Part shown: piece after piece, positions 52,613 to 61,112 of the stretch
Position numbering within the stretch: position 1 is the stretch's first letter
Layout: every line of letters begins with the position of its first letter
Origin: Bacteroidales bacterium UBA1374
GTDB lineage: Bacteria; Bacteroidota; Bacteroidia; Bacteroidales; UBA932
NCBI GenBank assembly: GCA_002305545.1
Contig: DBRG01000005.1
Coordinates: 1 to 64,000 of the forward strand
Reading direction: 5' to 3'
Length of the DNA stretch: 64,000 bases
Made by a program: the position numbers and the translations under genes
The notes under the pieces: generated by a model
Told to the model about the DNA's origin: nothing
Databases searched by the model: none
What the model saw: the letters and a program-made list of their open reading frames with translations, nothing else

Positions 52613-53014
52613 TTAGATCAGTTCCTGATATGCAGGTATTTCTTTCATGGACTCATAAATACCGTTTTCCCGGCTTAATTTCCAGAAGAATGTTTGCGAA
52701 CCGTTGCTGACAAGAAGGTATGGTGCCAGGATCTCCGCGTTATACCTTCGCAATTGGGCAATGGTTTTTTCGTCCACACTGACCGAGGGTGCTTTGAACT
52801 CTGCCAGCACAAGAGGTTTTCCATCCCGGTCATGGAGCACCAGATCAGCGCGGTGATCCAGGATTTGAACGGGGTATTCACAGGTCATCAGGTGCAGGGG
52901 AGCTCCGCATACAATATGAAGGTGTTTAATGATATGCTGGCGTACTTCCTCTTCCGGGGTGCGTTCCACCCATTTTTTTCTTACTGCGCAATATATCACA
53001 GACGGACTGTTCAT
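52613..53014 (-). CDS. Stand-alone HsdR N-terminal-type PD-(D/E)XK protein
   Basis: The 133-residue protein matches the N-terminal nuclease domain of type I restriction HsdR (HSDR_N_2 type). Candidate catalytic residues are Asp57 (HRADLVLHD), Glu72 and Lys74 (LAEFKAP). It has no helicase domain, HsdM or HsdS partners, so it is not a restriction system. Its divergent neighbour is holA, and the two starts are separated by 26 bp containing a palindromic double promoter. A DNA-processing role linked to replication or tRNA maturation (cca follows) is inferred. Confidence 0.85.
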   Translation of the reverse strand: MNSPSVIYCAVRKKWVERTPEEEVRQHIIKHLHIVCGAPLHLMTCEYPVQILDHRADLVLHDRDGKPLVLAEFKAPSVSVDEKTIAQLRRYNAEILAPYLLVSNGSQTFFWKLSRENGIYESMKEIPAYQELI

Positions 53015-53018
53015 AGTG

Positions 53019-53036
53019 CAAATTTATGTAAATTTG
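53019..53036. promoter_or_regulatory. Palindromic bidirectional -7 elements (HsdR-N gene / holA)
   Basis: CAAATTTA (53019-53026), TG, TAAATTTG (53029-53036). Read on either strand this gives an exact TAnnTTTG box. Each box ends exactly 4 nt before the start codon it faces (53014 minus, 53041 plus), so both mRNAs would be leaderless. Confidence 0.7.
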
Positions 53037-53040
53037 TCAT

Positions 53041-54084
53041 ATGGCTAAAACAACACCTGCAGAAACCCTGTCCACCTACAACCGGATAATGAAGGATTTG
53101 AAAGAGGGTATATACAAACCTTGCTACCTGCTCATGGGAGAGGAACCCTATTATGTGGATCAGATCACCTCGTTTATTGCCGCCCATGCACTTACAGAAG
53201 ATGAAAAGGCATTCAACCAGATGGTAATCTACGGACAGGATGCCACCGTTATGCAGATTGCCGATAATGCAAGAAGGTATCCTCTCATGGCATCCAGGCA
53301 GGTCATAATAGTAAAGGAAGCACAGCAGCTTAAAGGAATTGAGGGCCTTGTGTCATACTTCAAGGCCATGAATCCCTCTTGTGTGCTGGTTCTTTGCCTG
53401 ATGGGGAAATCGTTGGATAAAAGAACCGAGCTCTGGAAAACAGCTCTCAAATACTGTGAAATCCTGGAATCGGTTCCACTGAGGGATTACCAGATGCAGG
53501 AATGGATAACCGCATACCTGAAAGAAATGAACACACGGATTGAACCACAGGCAGCCAGCCTGCTGGCGGATTTCCTGGGTACAGACTTGCAACGGGTCGT
53601 CATGGAACTGGACAAATTATTCATACTTATCCCGGAAGGAACACTAACCATCACAACGGACATGGTTGAAAACTCGGTGGGTATTAACAGGGATTTCAGT
53701 CCTTTTACCATGTTCAGGCACCTTACTGACGGAAATTTTGCCGGTGTGCAACCCATAGTGCAATACTTTTCGGATAATGAAAAAAAGTATCCCCTTGTTA
53801 TGATAATCAGCCTTTTATATACGCATTTATCCCGGATACTTAAATACCATGCACTGCGCATGGAGAATCCCTCCCTGACGGAAGACGCTGTCGGTAAACT
53901 CATGGGAAGCAATTACTATTTTTTCAAAGAAACACTGCGGGCATCCCGTTTCTTTACATTCAGGAGGACAGTAAGGGCCATGGAGCTGTTGTGCATTTAC
54001 GACAGCCTGTATAAATCTTCGGACCGCGGAGAAGCCACGGACGGGGAACTGCTCATGGAAATGGTCTGTAAAATGATGGCCTGA
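53041..54084 (+). CDS. holA: DNA polymerase III delta subunit
   Basis: The 347-residue clamp-loader subunit opens the beta clamp. The N-terminal domain contains CYLLMGEEPYYVDQITSFIAAHAL (25-48). An AAA+-like domain lacks a Walker A, as expected for delta, with VIIVKEAQQLKG near 88 and the C-terminal collar domain (about 215-345). ATG 53041 follows a TAAATTTG box by 4 nt. Its stop codon abuts the end of alr with no gap. Confidence 0.92.
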   Translation: MAKTTPAETLSTYNRIMKDLKEGIYKPCYLLMGEEPYYVDQITSFIAAHALTEDEKAFNQMVIYGQDATVMQIADNARRYPLMASRQVIIVKEAQQLKGIEGLVSYFKAMNPSCVLVLCLMGKSLDKRTELWKTALKYCEILESVPLRDYQMQEWITAYLKEMNTRIEPQAASLLADFLGTDLQRVVMELDKLFILIPEGTLTITTDMVENSVGINRDFSPFTMFRHLTDGNFAGVQPIVQYFSDNEKKYPLVMIISLLYTHLSRILKYHALRMENPSLTEDAVGKLMGSNYYFFKETLRASRFFTFRRTVRAMELLCIYDSLYKSSDRGEATDGELLMEMVCKMMA

Positions 54085-55191
54085 TCAGGACACGTAGATC
54101 CTCGGAACCCGTTGTGCGACACTTGTGAGGATCTCGTAGGGAATAGTTCCCAGAATATCTGCAAGTTCAAAGATGGAGGGGTCTTCTCCAAAAACCGTTA
54201 CCATGTCTCCGGGTTTGACATCAATGCCGGTAACGTCAATCATGCACATGTCCATACAGATATTTCCAATGGTGGGGGCCCTGTGTCCATTGACAGAGAA
54301 GCAGGCTTTGCCACCGCTCAGATGGCGGTTTACCCCGTCTGCATAGCCAATGGCCAGGGTAGCTATACGTGTGTCAGGAGCTGTGACTTTCCCTGCCCTT
54401 GCGTACCCGACGGTTTCTCCTTTGGCAACGGTTTTTACCTGTAAAACCGGTGTTTTGAGATAAGCTGTAGGCCGTAGCAGACTCCTGTCCACATAAGACA
54501 TTCCGTAAAGCCCGATTCCAAGCCTTGCCATATCATATTGGGCTTCTTTTGCGAACCGTTCAATTCCGGGGGAATTGAGCAGATGGCGGATAGGCTTGTA
54601 ATCCAGGTGATTCATTAAAAAAGAAGAAAGGGCTTCAAAGCGGGTTATCTGTGCCCTGGTGAAATCATCATGCTGAGGATCTCCTGAAGCTACAAAATGG
54701 GAAAAAATGGATGCGATCCTCACAGATTGCGCCAAAGGCAATTCATACGACAGGGCATGGAGCTCGGCTTGTTCAAAACCAAGGCGGTGCATCCCTGTGT
54801 CGAGTTTGATGTGCACTGGATAAGCCTGTTCCCCCAGGGCAGCTGCCTCACTTGCAAAACGCTTAAAAGCATCCAGGCAGGGAAGGCTTGGTTCCAGCTT
54901 GTTTTTTATCAGCAGGGAATAATGCTCCATGCCGGCCGAAAGCACGATGACAGGAAGTTTTACGCCTGCCTCGCGTATGGCAACGCCTTCTCCGGGAAAT
55001 GCAACGGCCAGGTAATCTACACCATTCTCTTCCAGGATGCGGGAAAACTCACCAATACCGTGGCCGTATCCGTAGGCTTTGACCAAGACTAGAAGCTTTG
55101 TTTTTTTATTGAGAAACGAACGGAAATAATTCAGATTATACCGGATGTTTGGAATGCTGATTTCAAGGTGGGTGAATAGGTTTGCGCTCAT
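54085..55191 (-). CDS. alr: Alanine racemase
   Basis: The 368-residue PLP enzyme makes D-alanine for peptidoglycan. The PLP lysine is in VLVKAYGYGHG (about 35-45), followed by KLDTGMHRLGF near 131, RLGIGLYG near 223, the catalytic tyrosine region VGYARAG near 259 and MDMCMIDVTG near 315. It is a stand-alone Alr, not the MurF-Alr fusion seen in some Bacteroidota. It overlaps tdk by 4 nt and is last of the six-gene minus-strand operon. Confidence 0.95.
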   Translation of the reverse strand: MSANLFTHLEISIPNIRYNLNYFRSFLNKKTKLLVLVKAYGYGHGIGEFSRILEENGVDYLAVAFPGEGVAIREAGVKLPVIVLSAGMEHYSLLIKNKLEPSLPCLDAFKRFASEAAALGEQAYPVHIKLDTGMHRLGFEQAELHALSYELPLAQSVRIASIFSHFVASGDPQHDDFTRAQITRFEALSSFLMNHLDYKPIRHLLNSPGIERFAKEAQYDMARLGIGLYGMSYVDRSLLRPTAYLKTPVLQVKTVAKGETVGYARAGKVTAPDTRIATLAIGYADGVNRHLSGGKACFSVNGHRAPTIGNICMDMCMIDVTGIDVKPGDMVTVFGEDPSIFELADILGTIPYEILTSVAQRVPRIYVS

Positions 55192-55751
55192 TTTTTTATC
55201 TGGTTAAAACAATGTCTGCAAAGGGGCTCGTATATGTCTTTCTCCCCAAGTTCCACAAGCCGGGTGCTATCGCTTAAACGATGGGAATATTGGGCCGGAT
55301 CCCCGCAACGAACACATATGGCATGGACTTTTACAATATGTTCGGCCACAGCCATCAAGTCGGGCATGGGACCAAACGGGTTTCCCAGGTAATCCATATC
55401 CAGGCCGGCCACGATTACCCGGATACCGTTTTGGGCCAGTATCTGGCAGACCCTTACAAGATTCTGGTCAAAGAATTGTGCTTCGTCAATGGCCACAACA
55501 TCTACGTTGGTGGCCAATAAAAGAATGCTTTCTGCCGAGTCAACCGGCGTTGAGGGATAAGAATGACTGTCGTGGGAAACAACTTCTTCCCTGGAATACC
55601 TCACATCAATGCGGGGTTTGAATATTTCCACCCGCTGATTCGCAAACCTGGCCCTTTTGAGCCGGCGCAGGAGTTCTTCCGTTTTTCCCGAGAACATGGA
55701 TCCGCAGATCACTTCAATCCTCCCGTTCCATTTTTGAGTTTCCAGAAACAT
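55188..55751 (-). CDS. tdk: Thymidine kinase
   Basis: The 187-residue type II thymidine kinase has a P-loop GSMFSGKTEELLRRL (17-31), Walker B VVAIDEAQFFD (about 86-96) and the lasso region. Two zinc Cys pairs are present: CVRCG near 147 and CRHC near 180. It salvages thymidine to dTMP. It lies 12 nt downstream of the 5'-nucleotidase gene and overlaps alr by 4 nt. Confidence 0.97.
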   Translation of the reverse strand: MFLETQKWNGRIEVICGSMFSGKTEELLRRLKRARFANQRVEIFKPRIDVRYSREEVVSHDSHSYPSTPVDSAESILLLATNVDVVAIDEAQFFDQNLVRVCQILAQNGIRVIVAGLDMDYLGNPFGPMPDLMAVAEHIVKVHAICVRCGDPAQYSHRLSDSTRLVELGEKDIYEPLCRHCFNQIKK

Positions 55752-55763
55752 GATGCTTCCTCG

Positions 55764-56573
55764 TTAAAAAGTTATATCAACACGCCCGGCATATACTCCG
55801 TAAGCTCCTGTCTGGACAATGACCACCTCATGTCCGTCCAGGTCTGTGGCACTTACAGGTTCTTCAAGAAAAGTATGTGAATGCCCTCCGATGATCAGGT
55901 GTATGTTCCTGGCCTGGGCAGCCAGTTTTATATCTGCATCAAGGCCCTGGTGTGTCAGGCAGATAACCAGGTCACAACCTTTTCTTTTTAGCCGTGATGC
56001 CATGTTGTTAGCTGTCTGCACAGCATCCCGGTATTGCATGAGCCGTAACACTTCGCTGGAGACAAGACCATTCAGGTTCAGCGTCAGGCCTATGATGCCG
56101 ATTTTTTTCCCGTTGACACGGGTTATGACATAGGGTTTGACCAATTTTCTGAGCGGCCTGTACAAAATATCATAATTGGCACAAAGAATATGATAATCCG
56201 CCATTTTTAGACGGCTGACAAGGTCTTCCAGTCCGTTGTCAAACTCATGGTTCCCCAACGCGGTGGCAAACAATCCGAGCTTATTCATGCCGTTTACTTC
56301 CACCTTTCCGCCAAAGAGGTTGAAATAGGGAGTCCCCTGGTTGTAGTCTCCCGCATCCAGGTACAGCAGATCAGGAAACTCTTTTCTCATATCTTCCAGG
56401 TAACCCGACAAACTTAACAGACCGCCTGTCCCGGCATTACGCCCCGATTGAAAAGGCTCGATCTGGCTGTGAAAATCATTGGTATGCACGATCACCAGAT
56501 CCTGGCCGGAAAGGGGCCGGGAAATGGCTGTAAGCAAGATAAGAGAAAAGACGTATAAAAAATACTTTTTCAT
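55764..56573 (-). CDS. 5'-nucleotidase metallophosphatase subunit (split gene)
   Basis: The 269-residue exported protein (signal peptide to about residue 22) carries all metallophosphatase motifs: VHTNDFHSQ (29-37), LDAGDYNQG near 74, GNHEFDNG near 107, CLTHQG near 206 and GGHSH near 229. The substrate-binding C-terminal domain of UshA-type nucleotidases is not in this protein but in the adjacent upstream gene. The two presumably associate in the periplasm. They share one base at the junction. Confidence 0.9.
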   Translation of the reverse strand: MKKYFLYVFSLILLTAISRPLSGQDLVIVHTNDFHSQIEPFQSGRNAGTGGLLSLSGYLEDMRKEFPDLLYLDAGDYNQGTPYFNLFGGKVEVNGMNKLGLFATALGNHEFDNGLEDLVSRLKMADYHILCANYDILYRPLRKLVKPYVITRVNGKKIGIIGLTLNLNGLVSSEVLRLMQYRDAVQTANNMASRLKRKGCDLVICLTHQGLDADIKLAAQARNIHLIIGGHSHTFLEEPVSATDLDGHEVVIVQTGAYGVYAGRVDITF

Positions 56574-57355
56574 TATTCACGCGGGTTGTTGATAACCACC
56601 CGTCCATCTTTTTTGGCCGGTATAGGCTCTCCGTTTTTTGTAAACACACTGATATACTGTAGTATAACATCCCTGAGTGTAATGCCCGAATAGTCAACAC
56701 CCACATTCTCCCGCAAGGCGGTCATCCTGTCTCCTCCCGTTAGCAGGAAATCAATGGTGGCCAGATAATAGATTCGTTCATCGTCAAGAGGCTTCCCATT
56801 AATGAGCAATTCGGTGATTTTGTGATTGTCAATCCGGAGACGTACACCAGCAAGGGCCTCGGTGCGGCTGCGGGCGAAAAGTTCGAACAAAGCCCTTACC
56901 TGTTCGCCTTTCAGGGCTACCAGGACAAGAGAATTCTCGAATGGGAAGGCGGCATAAACATAGTAAAGAGTCAAGTCTCCCTTTGGAAACGAAGTACGTA
57001 TGCCTCCGAAATTGGTCATGGCAAAATCCACCCGGTCCAGACCATAATGCCTTCTGGCGATGGCCAGCAGGGCATCTGTTGCCATATTGGACAACGGGCT
57101 CTCGGGAGCATAGGAGTCCATGGCCACCGTGGTATAACCGACCACTTCGTCCATCTTGCGGTTGAGCTCAGGGGAGTAGGCATTGATGATACTCTTAACA
57201 GCCGCGGAAGCTTTGGGCTGGTAAGCCGAAGTGTCCATCAGCACCCGGGATGCCTTGATTGTCTGGGCCGGGGAGGTGGTCATCCCCGCGATAAGCAACA
57301 GCGCAGAGAAGAGGACAACTTTTATCAGCCGTTTTTGTAGCGCATCCATTTCCAT
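56573..57355 (-). CDS. 5'-nucleotidase C-terminal (substrate-binding) domain protein (split gene)
   Basis: This 260-residue exported protein consists of the 5'-nucleotidase C-terminal domain: SPLSNMATDALLAIARRHYG, then FAMTNFGGIRTSFPKGDLTLYYVYAAFPFENSLVLV and ATIDFLLTGGDRM. The signal peptide lies near residues 10-33. The start is ATG 57355 or 57349; the longer reading frame from 57550 runs into the permease gene without homology. It overlaps that permease gene by 25-31 nt. It precedes the phosphatase half, the reverse of the domain order in fused nucleotidases. Confidence 0.88.
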   Translation of the reverse strand: MEMDALQKRLIKVVLFSALLLIAGMTTSPAQTIKASRVLMDTSAYQPKASAAVKSIINAYSPELNRKMDEVVGYTTVAMDSYAPESPLSNMATDALLAIARRHYGLDRVDFAMTNFGGIRTSFPKGDLTLYYVYAAFPFENSLVLVALKGEQVRALFELFARSRTEALAGVRLRIDNHKITELLINGKPLDDERIYYLATIDFLLTGGDRMTALRENVGVDYSGITLRDVILQYISVFTKNGEPIPAKKDGRVVINNPRE

Positions 57356-58668
57356 AATTCTTTCCAGGTTACCTTTTTCCCGTACATGAGTATTCCCACC
57401 TTGTATATTTTTGCCGAAAAATATACCACGGCCAGGAAAGTTGCAAAGAGCAGCAGGATGGAAACCACCAGCTGCCAAAGCGGAACCCCTCCAAAGGGAA
57501 GCCTTGCCAGCATGACCATAGGCGAAGTGAAAGGGATCATGGAAGCCCATACAGACAGGGAACTGTCCGGGTGCTGAAAGGTATGCATCATGATGAACAA
57601 ACCCAGGATCAGGGGTATGGTAATGGGCAACTGGAATTGCTGCGTGTCGGTTTCGGAATCGGAAACAGAACCTATGGCTGCGAACATCGAGGCATACATC
57701 AGGTATCCCCCCACGAAATAGAGTATAAAACTCAAAAGGAATTTTCCAGCCTGTATTTGTGACAAGGTGCTTGCAATGCCTGTGAGTACCCCGTTCCCCG
57801 TATCAAAAGATGCGATGGTTCCTGCCAGCCCGCCCTGAATCTGGGGGGCTGCCTGACCCAATTCGGCAATGGTCCCGGTTCCCACCAGGGCCATGACAAT
57901 GAACAGGATGATTACAGTAAGCAGGATCCACAGCAGAAACTGCAACAAGGCAACCAGGGCAATCCCAACGATCTTGCCCAGCATGAGTTCAATCGGTTTA
58001 ACCGATGAAATGATGACTTCCACAATACGGTTTGTCTTTTCCTCAATAACACCCCTGATGACCATGGATCCGTACATAAAGATGAACATATAGATCAGGA
58101 AGCTGCTCAGGTAGGCGATGGCCATATACACTTCTGTGATGGTTTCCTTTTCGTCTCCGGTATCGGTCCAGGTAAAGGCCTTTGCCTGGATATTGGTCCT
58201 CACGTCCTGCATGATCTGCTGCAGTTGTGGTATGTCGTACGAGTTGAGTTTGCGCCTTTCCACTTCCTGGCTCACCTGGCGCGAGATATACCGCTGGACC
58301 TCGGAATCGATCTGGCCGGTGCTGTAGAGTTTTATATCCACCTGGTTGTCTCCGGTGTCCTCAATGACACATACGGCATGGATGTTTTTGGTGTCAAAGT
58401 TGGTCCTGTATTCTTCCAGGTCCCCCTCCTGGCGGAAGGTGAAAGTGATATACTCCTGATTTTCAAGCACGGCTTGTCCTATACCTGAGGGATCTATCAC
58501 GTGAATGACTTTTTCCCTGTTGTCCTTGACCCCCGTCATGAGCATGGGAACGGTGATGAGCGCAGCCATCATAAGGGGGGTAAGAAAAGTGGCAATGATG
58601 AAAGATTTCTTTCTGACGCGAATGGAAAACTCCCTGCCAATAATAAGATTTATCTTTTTGATATTCAT
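57325..58668 (-). CDS. ABC-2 type permease, NatB-like
   Basis: The 447-residue permease has one N-terminal TM (about 24-44), a large extracytoplasmic domain (45-180), then five to six TMs with the NatB-like motif GSMVIRGVIEEKTNRIVEVIISSVKPIELMLGKIVG near 205-240. Its start shares one base with the stop of the ATPase gene. Together they form an exporter of the NatAB type, possibly for sodium or a small compound. Confidence 0.9.
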   Translation of the reverse strand: MNIKKINLIIGREFSIRVRKKSFIIATFLTPLMMAALITVPMLMTGVKDNREKVIHVIDPSGIGQAVLENQEYITFTFRQEGDLEEYRTNFDTKNIHAVCVIEDTGDNQVDIKLYSTGQIDSEVQRYISRQVSQEVERRKLNSYDIPQLQQIMQDVRTNIQAKAFTWTDTGDEKETITEVYMAIAYLSSFLIYMFIFMYGSMVIRGVIEEKTNRIVEVIISSVKPIELMLGKIVGIALVALLQFLLWILLTVIILFIVMALVGTGTIAELGQAAPQIQGGLAGTIASFDTGNGVLTGIASTLSQIQAGKFLLSFILYFVGGYLMYASMFAAIGSVSDSETDTQQFQLPITIPLILGLFIMMHTFQHPDSSLSVWASMIPFTSPMVMLARLPFGGVPLWQLVVSILLLFATFLAVVYFSAKIYKVGILMYGKKVTWKELWKWMRYKNG

Positions 58669-59594
58669 TATCTATCCTCCTTATTCGTTACCAGTTTAAT
58701 GAAAATGTCATGCATGCGGGGAATGATCTCGGTCATGCCAACAATACTAACATGAGGCATGAGTGCCCGGATCACGGCATTGGTGTCATTTTTCTCTGCA
58801 GGGTCTACAACCATCTGGTATGACCCGTCTTTCTTTCCCTGGGAAACAACACGGAAAGGCAGGACACCCAGGGAGGAAGGATCAATGGGTTCCGAAGCCC
58901 GGTACAGAATTTCAATGTGGTTGTCTCCATGAATGCGGCGGATTTCATGAAGATTTCCGGTTACGACCAACCGTGCATTGTCTATCAGGGCAATCTGATC
59001 ACACATTTCTTCTACCGATTCCATATTGTGGGTTGACAGAATGACCGAGGTGCCGTTTTCCTTAAGCCGGAGGATTTCGTTCCGGATAAGGTCCACATTG
59101 ATGGGGTCAAAACCGCTGAAAGGTTCATCCAGAATGAGTAATTTGGGATTGTGCATCACTGTTGTGACAAATTGCACTTTCTGAGCCATCCCCTTGGACA
59201 GTTCGGTGATCTTTTTATTCCACCAGGCTTGAATCCCAAAACGGACAAACCAGGATTTAAGGCTGGCCATCGCCTGCGCATGTGTCATGCCCTTGAGCCT
59301 GGCCAGGTACATGGCCTGATCGCCTATTTTCATTTTTTTATACAATCCCCTCTCTTCCGGAAGATATCCTATGCTAAAGACATCTTCTGCGACCAGGGGA
59401 TGGCCGTCAAAAGAGACACTTCCTGAATCAGGTGCTGTGATCTGATTGACAATCCTCAAAAGGGTGGTTTTCCCGGCTCCGTTAGGTCCCAGCAATCCAA
59501 AGACCACTCCTTTGGGCACGAAGATGCTAACATCATCCAGTGCCAGATGCCCGTCAAAACTTTTCACCACATTTTTGGTTTCCAGTATATTCAT
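58668..59594 (-). CDS. ABC transporter ATP-binding protein, NatA-like
   Basis: The 308-residue ATPase has Walker A GPNGAGKTT (about 36-44), a signature-like ELSKGMAQKVQFV (about 136), Walker B LLILDEPFSGFDP and H-loop STHNMESVEE. A C-terminal regulatory domain (about 215-308) follows. It is first in the operon ATPase - permease - split nucleotidase - tdk - alr. A TATATTTG box lies 34 nt upstream. Confidence 0.92.
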   Translation of the reverse strand: MNILETKNVVKSFDGHLALDDVSIFVPKGVVFGLLGPNGAGKTTLLRIVNQITAPDSGSVSFDGHPLVAEDVFSIGYLPEERGLYKKMKIGDQAMYLARLKGMTHAQAMASLKSWFVRFGIQAWWNKKITELSKGMAQKVQFVTTVMHNPKLLILDEPFSGFDPINVDLIRNEILRLKENGTSVILSTHNMESVEEMCDQIALIDNARLVVTGNLHEIRRIHGDNHIEILYRASEPIDPSSLGVLPFRVVSQGKKDGSYQMVVDPAEKNDTNAVIRALMPHVSIVGMTEIIPRMHDIFIKLVTNKEDR

Positions 59595-59628
59595 ATAACT
59601 AATCGGGATTTGAAAAATTTATATCAGG

Positions 59629-59636
59629 CAAATATA
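59629..59636 (-). promoter_or_regulatory. -7 element TATATTTG for the six-gene operon
   Basis: An exact TAnnTTTG on the minus strand, 34 nt before the ATPase ATG at 59594. It lies just after the end of the helix-hairpin-helix gene. Confidence 0.6.
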
Positions 59637-59650
59637 GGAAAAATCACCAC

Positions 59651-60433
59651 TTAATAAAGATACCACCCGATTTTGCGGGCCTGATCGCTTTCAAGGATCT
59701 TGTCCCGGACCAGGTGTTCCAGGGTACAGGAATCCAATACGGCCGTTTCCCTGTACCTTACAATGCAACGGGCCAGGTACCTGCCAATGTAGAGGTGCTG
59801 CGCCAGCTGGTCCTCGGTAGCGGTTTTCAGATCCATCCTGACAATGAAAGAAGTATCTGCAAAAACACGGTCATAGAATCCTTCCAGCCTTTCCCTGTCA
59901 ATGCCGGTGACTTCCAGCAGCTGCTCAGGAACGGCAAAGCCGCCAAGTTTTTCCCTATATTTAATAATGTTGACGGCATAATACGGGCCTATTCCGTATA
60001 ATTTTACCAATTCCGCACTGTCTGCCGTATTGAGTTCAATTTTTACGGGAATCACCGGCTGGTAATCATCCGGGATCAGTCTCTTTTTGGTATATGCAGG
60101 AACAATATCCCCGGCTTCGCGGCTTTTCTCCTGCAAGACTGTTGCAGGGCGTTCCTGTTTGTCAGGAACAGGATTTTCCTGCGTGAGGGTTACAGATTCC
60201 TCGGGTGCGGCTGCCCCGGACATCCCCTGCCTGGCAGTCACCGTACTCTTTATAGGTGTTATTGCCGGTGGTTCTTCATACCGGTTTGACATTTCTTCTG
60301 ACAACAATGAATCCTGCCTGACCTTGCGGCCGGGAACCAGATGTCCCCAAAAAATCCTGATTAAGAGTAAAATAACGATTCCGGCAATCCCCGTTGCATG
60401 AACTACATAATGATGCCTATTGCTCTGTTTCAT
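59651..60433 (-). CDS. ComEA-like helix-hairpin-helix protein
   Basis: The 260-residue protein has one N-terminal transmembrane helix (about 12-29), a disordered Glu/Pro/Ala linker (40-125), then helix-hairpin-helix motifs: ELNTADSAELVKLYGIGPYYAVNIIKYR (about 132-159) and a second, DLKTATEDQLAQHLYIGRYLARCIVRYR (about 200-227). It probably binds DNA on the outer face of the inner membrane. A DNA-uptake or repair role is inferred from ComEA. Its start overlaps rsmI by 17 nt. Confidence 0.85.
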   Translation of the reverse strand: MKQSNRHHYVVHATGIAGIVILLLIRIFWGHLVPGRKVRQDSLLSEEMSNRYEEPPAITPIKSTVTARQGMSGAAAPEESVTLTQENPVPDKQERPATVLQEKSREAGDIVPAYTKKRLIPDDYQPVIPVKIELNTADSAELVKLYGIGPYYAVNIIKYREKLGGFAVPEQLLEVTGIDRERLEGFYDRVFADTSFIVRMDLKTATEDQLAQHLYIGRYLARCIVRYRETAVLDSCTLEHLVRDKILESDQARKIGWYLY

Positions 60434-61112
60434 GATCCTTCCCTCTACCTTTCAACACAATGACAATTTCTCCCTTGGGAGTATTCTGACCGTACCATTG
60501 ACAGAGTTCTGACAAAGTTCCCCGCCTGGTTTCCTGATGTATTTTTGTTAATTCCCTGCAGACACATGCCGGGCGGTCCGGTCCCATGTACTGGCTCAAT
60601 TGTTCAAGGGTTTTGAGCAGTCTGAAAGGAGATTCATACAAGATGACGGTGCGGGTTTCAGCTGCAAGGAATTCCAGTCGGCTTCGCCTTCCTTTCTTTA
60701 CGGGAAGAAATCCTTCAAAACAGAAACGGTCTGCAGGAAAACCGCTATTGATCAGGGCGGGAATCAGGGCGGTTGGCCCGGGCAGGCATTCAACAGGAAT
60801 TCCTTCTTCCAGGCATTCCCTGGCCAGGAGGAATCCTGGGTCCGAGATGCCCGGTGTCCCTGCATCGCTGATCAGGGCAACGAGCTTTCCCTGGCGGATC
60901 TTTTCCAGAACCGTCACCACCTGCCTGTGTTCGTTGTGCATATGGTATGAAGCCATATGTGTGGTGATCCCGAATTTTTTTAACAGGATACTGCTGGTCC
61001 GGGTGTCTTCGGCCAGGATCAGGTCCGCCTCCTGAAGCACTTTCAGGGCACGCAGTGTGATGTCTTCCAGGTTCCCTATGGGGGTGGGCACTATGATCAG
61101 CTTAGAACACAT
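60417..61112 (-). CDS. rsmI: 16S rRNA 2'-O-ribose C1402 methyltransferase
   Basis: The 231-residue SAM-dependent methyltransferase has the tetrapyrrole-methylase fold. The N-terminal PTPIGNLEDITLRAL, AEDTRTSSILL, ALISDAGTPGISDPG (near 80-94) and LPGPTALIPAL are characteristic of RsmI. ATG 61112 (MCSKLIIVPTPIG) is chosen; the in-frame extension to 61181 falls within the upstream gene. It overlaps that gene by 11 nt. Confidence 0.95.
   Translation of the reverse strand: MCSKLIIVPTPIGNLEDITLRALKVLQEADLILAEDTRTSSILLKKFGITTHMASYHMHNEHRQVVTVLEKIRQGKLVALISDAGTPGISDPGFLLARECLEEGIPVECLPGPTALIPALINSGFPADRFCFEGFLPVKKGRRSRLEFLAAETRTVILYESPFRLLKTLEQLSQYMGPDRPACVCRELTKIHQETRRGTLSELCQWYGQNTPKGEIVIVLKGRGKDHETEQ

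Noticed and set aside
52613..53014. Type I restriction-modification system
   Set aside because: Only the HsdR N-terminal-type domain is present; no helicase, HsdM or HsdS in the neighbourhood.
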